Positions 59,122 through 64,000 of a stretch of DNA of 64,000 nucleotides are shown here, piece after piece. A model generated the notes under the pieces. That model was not told where the DNA came from. It did not search any database and worked only from the letters and a program-made list of their open reading frames with translations. The stretch's first letter is position 1, and the number at the start of each line of letters is the position of its first letter. The position numbers and the translations under genes are program-made. Source of the DNA: Kribbella sp. VKM Ac-2569 (GTDB lineage: Bacteria; Actinomycetota; Actinomycetes; Propionibacteriales; Kribbellaceae); NCBI RefSeq assembly GCF_004216905.1, contig NZ_SGXJ01000004.1:124001-188000 (forward strand), in the 5' to 3' direction.

Positions 59122-60432
59122 GTGAGTGCTGACGTGCCCGATGTCCGGCAGACCCGACTCGACAACTACGTCGAGGCGTATGCAGCCCGGACCAAGGGCA
59201 TGACCGCATCGGAGATCAGAGCGCTGTTCTCGGTCGCCAGCCGGCCGGAGGTGGTGTCCCTCGCCGGCGGCATGCCGAACATCGGCGGACTGCCGCTCGA
59301 CGTGGTCGGCGGCGCGGTCCGCGACCTGGTGGCCGACAACGGCGCCACCGCGATGCAGTACGGCTCCGGCCAGGGCGACCCGACGCTGCGCGACCAGATC
59401 TGCGACATCATGCGGCTGGAGGGTATCGAGGCCCATCCGGACGATGTCGTGGTCACGGTCGGCAGCCAGCAGGCCGTCGACCTGGTGACGCGGGTGTTCT
59501 GCGATCCCGGCGACGTGGTGATCTGCGAGGCTCCGTCGTACGTCGGCGCGCTCGGCGTCTTCCGTGCGTACCAGTGTGAGGTCGTGCACGTCGCGATGGA
59601 CGACGACGGCGTCGTACCGGAGGCGCTGGAGCAGGCGATCGCGTCGGTGCGCGCGGCCGGCAAGCGGATCAAGTTCTTCTACACGATCCCGAACTTCCAC
59701 AACCCGGCCGGGGTTTCGCTGTCCGACGAGCGACGGGCGCGGGTGCTGGAGATCTGCCAGCAGGCCCAGCTGCTGATCCTCGAGGACAACCCGTACGGGT
59801 TGCTCGGGTTCGAGGGTGAGCCGCAGAAGGCGCTGCGCGCGGCGGATCGCGAAGGCGTCATCTACCTCGGCTCGTTCTCGAAGACGTTCGCGCCCGGGTT
59901 CCGGGTCGGCTGGGCCGTCGCGCCGCACGCCGTACGGGAGAAACTCGTGCTGGCGCAGGAGTCCGCGACGCTGTGCCCGCCGACGTTCAGTCAGCTCGCC
60001 ATCTCGTCGTACCTGGTCCGGCACGACTGGATGGGCCAGGTGAAGCAGTTCCGGGAGATGTACCGCGAGCGCCGGGACGCGATGCTCGCGGCGTTGACGG
60101 AGAAGATGCCAGCGGCAACCACTTGGACGCGGCCGCGGGGCGGGTTCTACGTCTGGCTGACGTTGCCGGAAGGGCTGGACGCGAAGGCGATGCTGCCCCG
60201 GGCGGTCACGGCGCGGGTCGCGTACGTGCCCGGAACGGCCTTCTTCGCCGACGGTTTCGGCTCCCAGTGCATGCGGCTGTCGTACTGTCATCCGACGCCG
60301 GAGCGCATCACCGAAGGCGTCGGCAGGCTCGCCGCGGTGATCAACGAGGAGCTCGAGCTCCGGCACACGTTCGGCCCGCTCACACCAGGCGCCGGCCACG
60401 GCTACGACGCCCCAGGGCCAGAACTGAGCTAG
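59122..60432 (+). CDS. PLP-dependent aminotransferase, class I/II (LysN/2-aminoadipate-like)
   Basis: 436 residues from GTG with GGAG eight bases before; another GTG nine bases upstream is possible. Features: VVSLAGGMPNIGGLPLD near 46-62, the YGSGQGDPTLRD turn, NFHNPAGVSLSDERR near 195, and PLP Lys in GSFSKTFAPGFRVGW near 255. Resembles the catalytic part of MocR regulators but has no GntR domain. Probably transaminates 2-aminoadipate, aromatic or branched-chain amino acids. Confidence 0.9.
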   Translation: MSADVPDVRQTRLDNYVEAYAARTKGMTASEIRALFSVASRPEVVSLAGGMPNIGGLPLDVVGGAVRDLVADNGATAMQYGSGQGDPTLRDQICDIMRLEGIEAHPDDVVVTVGSQQAVDLVTRVFCDPGDVVICEAPSYVGALGVFRAYQCEVVHVAMDDDGVVPEALEQAIASVRAAGKRIKFFYTIPNFHNPAGVSLSDERRARVLEICQQAQLLILEDNPYGLLGFEGEPQKALRAADREGVIYLGSFSKTFAPGFRVGWAVAPHAVREKLVLAQESATLCPPTFSQLAISSYLVRHDWMGQVKQFREMYRERRDAMLAALTEKMPAATTWTRPRGGFYVWLTLPEGLDAKAMLPRAVTARVAYVPGTAFFADGFGSQCMRLSYCHPTPERITEGVGRLAAVINEELELRHTFGPLTPGAGHGYDAPGPELS

Positions 60433-60564
60433 CTCCGGTTCGCAAAGGTTGCGCAAGGACCTGCGGGCGATCAGGGGTCGGTGAATCGGTAGGGGTACCG
60501 TTCCAGTGGGCCTCGGGACCGGCGACCGTGCCGGAGTCGCCCACGAGTGATCGGGATATTTGTG

Positions 60565-61512
60565 ATGAGTGATCTGGGTCGAGTGCTGGTACTGGCAGGT
60601 GGACTGTCGCACGAGCGGGACGTCTCGCTGCGGTCCGGCCGCCGAGTGGCGGACGCCCTGCGCAGTGTCGGCGTGGAGGTCGAACAGCGCGACGTCGACG
60701 CGTCCCTGGTCGATCGTCTGCGCCAGGATCCCCCGGACGCGGTCTTCCCCGTCCTGCACGGCGTCACCGGCGAGGACGGCGCACTCCGCCAGGTCCTCGA
60801 CCTGTACGGCGTTCCGTACGTCGGAGCCGACGCAGCAGCGTGCCGTACGGCGTTCGACAAGCCCGTGGCCGCCACGGTCGTCGGCGCTGCGGGACTGCAC
60901 ACGCCCGCGTCGGTTGTGCTTGGGCATGACACGTTCCGCGAACTGGGTGCCGCTGCGCTGATGGAGGCAGTGATCCAGCAGGTCGGACTGCCGCTGGTCG
61001 TGAAGCCGGCGCGGGGCGGTTCGGCGCTGGGTGCGTCGATCGTGCGATCGGCCGAGGAACTGCCGTCGGCGATGGTGAACTGCTATGCGTATGGTCCGGT
61101 CGCGTTGATCGAGCAGTACATCGACGGGACCGAGGTGGCCGTGACGGTCGTCGACGTCGGCGACGGACCGCGGGCGCTGCCTGCTGTGGAGATCCGGCCG
61201 GACTCGGGGTTCTACGACTACGAGGCGCGCTACACGGCTGGAGCGACGCAGTTCATCGTTCCTGCGCGACTGGAGCCTGAGGCCGCCGGTGCGTGCGCTG
61301 CAGCCGCTGTGCAGGCGCACCAGGCGCTGGGGCTGCGCGACCTGTCCAGGACTGACCTCGTGGTGGACGCGGCCGGTGTGCCGTGGTTCCTCGAGGTGAA
61401 CGTGGCGCCCGGAATGACTGAGACGTCACTCGTCCCGCTGGCCGCCGAGGCAGCCGGGATCGAGCTCGGCGTGCTCTGCCGCGACCTGCTCGCCACCGCA
61501 GCAGCCCGCTGA
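60565..61512 (+). CDS. ddl: D-alanine--D-alanine ligase homologue
   Basis: 315 residues from ATG; a GTG 18 bases upstream is in frame. ATP-grasp fold: VLAGGLSHERDVSLRSG near 7-23, LHGVTGEDGALRQVLDLYGVPYVG near 70-93, then PLVVKPARGGSALGAS, EQYIDGTEVAVTVVD and LEVNVAPGMTETSLVP. The metal and D-Ala2 loop NVAPGMT replaces the usual N-T-x-P-G-M-T, so substrate may differ slightly from D-Ala. Supplies a peptidoglycan precursor dipeptide. Confidence 0.87.
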   Translation: MSDLGRVLVLAGGLSHERDVSLRSGRRVADALRSVGVEVEQRDVDASLVDRLRQDPPDAVFPVLHGVTGEDGALRQVLDLYGVPYVGADAAACRTAFDKPVAATVVGAAGLHTPASVVLGHDTFRELGAAALMEAVIQQVGLPLVVKPARGGSALGASIVRSAEELPSAMVNCYAYGPVALIEQYIDGTEVAVTVVDVGDGPRALPAVEIRPDSGFYDYEARYTAGATQFIVPARLEPEAAGACAAAAVQAHQALGLRDLSRTDLVVDAAGVPWFLEVNVAPGMTETSLVPLAAEAAGIELGVLCRDLLATAAAR

Positions 61513-61521
61513 GAAGTACCC

Positions 61522-62337
61522 ATGCCCGGTTCTGCTCGGCCGCTGTGGCGGACGGCTCTGGCACCTCGGTGGTCCGGCCTTCTCCTGCTCGCCCTGGCGA
61601 TCGCATCGGTCATGACCATCATGGGCGTGTGGCAACTGGGCGTGTATCGCTCGAAGACGGCCGACGCCACCGCGCAGCGCGCTGCCGCACCACCGGTCGC
61701 ACTGCAGTCGTTGTTCTCGATCGACGAAGGGCTTCCGTCGAAGGCTGTCGGTCGCCGAGTGACCGTCGACGGCACCTGGGGTCCGGCCGCGGACCAGGTC
61801 CTCATCGCCGACCGCCTGCAGGACGGGCGGGCTGGACTGTGGGTCGTCTCGCCGTTGAAGCTGTCTGGCACCGACGCGGTGATGATCGTCCGCGGGTGGG
61901 TCGCTTCGCCTTCTGATCCGGCCGTCACGGCGCCCTCCGGCCCGGTGCGGTTGAGCGGGTCCGTGGTGGCGTCCGAGGCCGAGGACTCGTCGGACGACGC
62001 GGCCAAGGGACGAGTGTTGTCGTCGCTGCGGATCCCGACGATCGTGCACCTCGTGAGCTATCGGGTGTACGACGCGTTCGTTGTGCAGTCCGCTGTGGAC
62101 TCAGGCGTCGTGCCGTCCCCTGCACCCGCGGTCGTCGTACCGCCCCCACCCCCGACGGACCACGCCGGCCTGCGGAACGTCGCCTACGCCGTGCAGTGGT
62201 GGATCTTCGCCGCCTTCACCCTCTGGATGTGGGGCCGCATGGTCCTGGACGCCCACCGCGAACCCGACGAAGAGGATTCGAGTTCGGGTGACCGCGCCGG
62301 AGAGGCTGTGGAGTCAAGCGGTACCGTTTCAGCGTGA
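61522..62337 (+). CDS. SURF1 family cytochrome oxidase assembly protein
   Basis: 271 residues. TM1 at about 18-37 (LLLLALAIASVMTIMGVWQLG), a loop with VGRRVTVDGTW and DRLQDGRAGLWVVSPLKLSG, GWV near 135, and TM2 near 220-240 (NVAYAVQWWIFAAFTLWMWG). This is the SURF1 layout of two helices around an extracytoplasmic domain. Helps assemble the aa3 oxidase. The stop overlaps the next GTG (GTGA). Confidence 0.9.
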   Translation: MPGSARPLWRTALAPRWSGLLLLALAIASVMTIMGVWQLGVYRSKTADATAQRAAAPPVALQSLFSIDEGLPSKAVGRRVTVDGTWGPAADQVLIADRLQDGRAGLWVVSPLKLSGTDAVMIVRGWVASPSDPAVTAPSGPVRLSGSVVASEAEDSSDDAAKGRVLSSLRIPTIVHLVSYRVYDAFVVQSAVDSGVVPSPAPAVVVPPPPPTDHAGLRNVAYAVQWWIFAAFTLWMWGRMVLDAHREPDEEDSSSGDRAGEAVESSGTVSA

Positions 62338-62687
62338 CTTCCTCTGCCGACCCCGCCACCTCCACCGGCTCGCAGCCGCTCACCCCGGCCGTCCGCGGCG
62401 CGCTGACCCGCTATCGCGTGATCGCGTACGTCGTCGGCGTGATGCTGCTCGTACTGCTCTTCGTCGCGATGCCACTGAAGTACCTGGGCGACAACCCCGC
62501 CGCGATGAACGTGGTCGGCCCGCTGCACGGCTTCCTGTACGTCGTGTACCTCCTCGGCACGTTCGACCTCTTCCGCCGGGTCCGCTGGTCCTTCCCGCGC
62601 CTGGTCCTGATGGCCGTCGCCGGAACGATCCCGTTCCTCTCGTTCTACGCCGAACGCAAAACCACCCACGAACTCCTCGGCCGCTAA
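62334..62687 (+). CDS. DUF3817 integral membrane protein
   Basis: 117 residues from a GTG overlapping the SURF1 stop. Three membrane helices with the DUF3817 pattern: RYRVIAYVVGVMLLVLLFVAMPLKYLG, VGPLHGFLYVVYLLGTFDLFRRV and LVLMAVAGTIPFLSFYAER. Commonly next to SURF1 in actinomycetes. Role unknown. Confidence 0.88.
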   Translation: MTSSADPATSTGSQPLTPAVRGALTRYRVIAYVVGVMLLVLLFVAMPLKYLGDNPAAMNVVGPLHGFLYVVYLLGTFDLFRRVRWSFPRLVLMAVAGTIPFLSFYAERKTTHELLGR

Positions 62688-62713
62688 AGCCACCGAGCGG
62701 TCCGTCCGGACCG

Positions 62714-62743
62714 CAGGCAATGTTTCACATGAAACATTGCCTG
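62714..62743. promoter_or_regulatory. parS-like palindrome
   Basis: The 16-base core TGTTTCACATGAAACA (62721-62736) differs from the parS consensus TGTTTCACGTGAAACA at one central base. It extends to a perfect 14-bp-arm palindrome with a CA centre. It lies in the convergent gap between DUF3817 and the RibD-like gene, about 1 kb from parB. It could also be a terminator of the upstream operon, though no T-run follows. Confidence 0.6.
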
Positions 62744-62928
62744 GTCGATGCCGACATTGATTTGTCGACATATCTCCCTGGCGATCTATTGCACTACTTC
62801 GCACTACGAACTAGCTCTGTGAGCGCGATCCTAAGCGCCTTCGACGAACTTACATCCCTGTGATTCCGGACGCCGAAGCCCCTGAGAGCTCCCCCAGCAA
62901 CCCCGATCACGGCCCGTTGGCCCTCAAG

Positions 62929-63696
62929 TCAGCTCCGCCGTACGGCGTAGTGGAGGCGCACGGCGCCGGCGGCGTCCGTCTGCGCCGAGAGTAACTCCAG
63001 TCGCGTCGGAGGCTCACCGACCGCGAGTGGCGACCCGTCCATCACCGACGGAGTCCCGAGTCCACCGACCAGCGCAGGCGCCAGCGTCAAGTGCAGTTCG
63101 TCGATCAGATCGGCCCGCAACAGCGCACCGTTCAAGCCACCGCCCGCCGCCGACAGAATGCACGTGATGCCAAGTTCGGTTCCCATCGCGGCCACCGCTC
63201 GGCTCAGATCGACGCGCTCTTCGCCGACAACGAGATAGCAGATCCGTTCCCGACGTAGGTACCCGAGATAGTCCGCCGGAGTCGACTGCGCCACCAGGAC
63301 CAGTGCGTCCCAATTCTCATGTCGTTCCGTCCAGCGCACCCGTCCACGACTGTCGACGACCGTGAACCACATGTGCGCCGGCGTCCGCTGCTCGATGACC
63401 TCCGCCGGAAGGAAGTCCTCGTAGAGCCCGATCGGGTCGCCGTCGTACGTGGGCAGCTGAGCGGGGATCTCCTCCTCGCTCACCAGGCTCCCGCTGCCCT
63501 CCAGGACGGCATTGCAGCCATACTGCTGCCTGACCACCTCGATGACGTCGATCGCGACCGAATCCGGTGCCTCCGGCGTCATCGATCCCCACAGCTCCGA
63601 ACTCGGCTGATGCATCAGGAGCGCGTTCCGGGTGAGCGCGACCTTGCCGTCGACACTCGCCCCCACGTTGACGACCACGCGCGGTCGCTTCTGCAC
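62929..63696 (-). CDS. RibD C-terminal domain (DHFR-like) reductase
   Basis: 255 residues from a GTG with GGAGG six bases before; an upstream ATG at 63735 would skip this site. Features: VVVNVGASVDGKVALTRN at 6-23, a middle WFTVVDSRGRVRW, then LSAAGGGLNGALLRADLIDELHLTLAPALVGGLGTPSVMDG, the C-terminal RibD_C block. Substrate unknown; NADPH-dependent reduction of a pyrimidine or similar is likely. Convergent to the DUF3817 gene. Confidence 0.85.
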   Translation of the reverse strand: MQKRPRVVVNVGASVDGKVALTRNALLMHQPSSELWGSMTPEAPDSVAIDVIEVVRQQYGCNAVLEGSGSLVSEEEIPAQLPTYDGDPIGLYEDFLPAEVIEQRTPAHMWFTVVDSRGRVRWTERHENWDALVLVAQSTPADYLGYLRRERICYLVVGEERVDLSRAVAAMGTELGITCILSAAGGGLNGALLRADLIDELHLTLAPALVGGLGTPSVMDGSPLAVGEPPTRLELLSAQTDAAGAVRLHYAVRRS

Positions 63697-63779
63697 TGTA
63701 TCCTCCCCCGGGTTCGCTGGACGGGTGGACACCAAGGTCTACCAGCGCCCACCGACAAAGCTGTGAGGCCCGGGGGATG

Positions 63780-64000
63780 TCAGGCGTCGGTGGACTTGCT
63801 GGGGTCCATCAGGCTGACGATGCGCTCCAGGTCGTCCACGGAGGCGAACTCGACGGTGATCTTGCCCTTGGTCTTGCCGAGGTCGACCTTGACCCGGGTC
63901 TCGAAGCGATCGGAGAGCCGGTCGGCCAAGTCGACCAGCCGCGGCGCGACCGGCTTGTTCCGGCGGCGCGCCGGGGTCGGGTCCTCGGCGTTCATGTCGC
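63780..64000 (-). CDS. parB: ParB chromosome partitioning protein, C-terminal part
   Basis: The frame runs off the right window edge; the ATG at 63995 is internal. Visible are the last 70 or so residues: a basic linker (TPARRRNKPVAP), an amphipathic helix (RLVDLADRLSDRFETRVKV) and the dimerisation sheet/helix (KGKITVEFASVDDLERIVSLM), which match the ParB C-terminal dimer domain. ParB loads on parS and organises oriC. The N-terminal CTPase and HTH parts lie outside the window. Confidence 0.85.
   Translation of the reverse strand, partial: DMNAEDPTPARRRNKPVAPRLVDLADRLSDRFETRVKVDLGKTKGKITVEFASVDDLERIVSLMDPSKSTDA

Noticed and set aside
60481..60500. GGTAGGGGTACC palindrome before the D-Ala ligase gene as an operator
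   Set aside because: Short and imperfect, no second copy; not above chance in this composition.
1..64000. tRNA, rRNA, CRISPR arrays, transposases, integrases
   Set aside because: No tRNA-like cloverleaf, rRNA stretch, regular repeat-spacer array or transposase/integrase protein was recognised in any frame; a tRNA or CRISPR search program could confirm this.

Overview
High-GC actinobacterial chromosome: nearly every gene shows strong G/C bias at third codon positions, GTG starts are common, and 4-base stop/start overlaps are frequent. The right half carries the gene order typical of the actinomycete oriC flank: CCA-adding enzyme, DUF6049 protein, murJ, pseudokinase, sigM-type sigma factor and anti-sigma factor, trxB, trxA, cwlM-like amidase, and parB cut off by the window edge. 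A Kribbella-like member of the Propionibacteriales is my best guess, but the species is inference. I see no rRNA, tRNA, CRISPR array, insertion sequence or prophage. No gap longer than 300 bases lacks a gene or pseudogene.

Left accessory part (1-15.7 kb). A cut-off AraC regulator and a RibD/DHFR-like reductase come first. A duplicated Lrp/AsnC regulator then stands divergent to a peptide ABC transporter operon that ends in an M20 amidohydrolase. A MarR regulator and a SnoaL-like gene are divergent across two near-identical operators. A secreted metzincin-type metalloprotease lies beside an internally deleted relic of a second copy. A tightly overlapped methyltransferase-thioesterase-alcohol dehydrogenase operon and a DUF4188 gene follow.

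Middle (15.7-38.7 kb). After a 110-bp palindromic element and an MFS gene there is a MacAB-like efflux operon (lipoprotein, adaptor with a peptidoglycan-binding segment, ATPase, permease). It is divergent from a response regulator and a sensor kinase whose extracytoplasmic domain has four cysteines, as does the lipoprotein. Next are small genes and a Phd-like/cytotoxic-repressor toxin-antitoxin pair. A TetR gene then faces a seven-gene operon (acyl-CoA dehydrogenase, SDR, APH-type kinase, histidine phosphatase, SDR, LLM oxidoreductase, second APH kinase), which resembles phosphorylation-dependent hydroxyacyl-CoA catabolism. A LacI regulator with an M81 peptidase is divergent from a secreted GH30 glycosidase.

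Right part (38.7-64 kb). Amidase, GNAT, aminotransferase and Uma2 genes lead into the conserved cell-envelope/redox cluster. MurJ, the pseudokinase, the CwlM-like amidase, the D-Ala-D-Ala ligase homologue and the ECF sigma/anti-sigma pair point to cell-wall control. trxBA is preceded by an exact SigR/SigH-type promoter (GGAAT-N18-GTT). An MMPL exporter is divergent from a PadR regulator with two matching operators. SURF1, a DUF3817 protein, a parS-like palindrome, a second RibD-like reductase and parB close the window.
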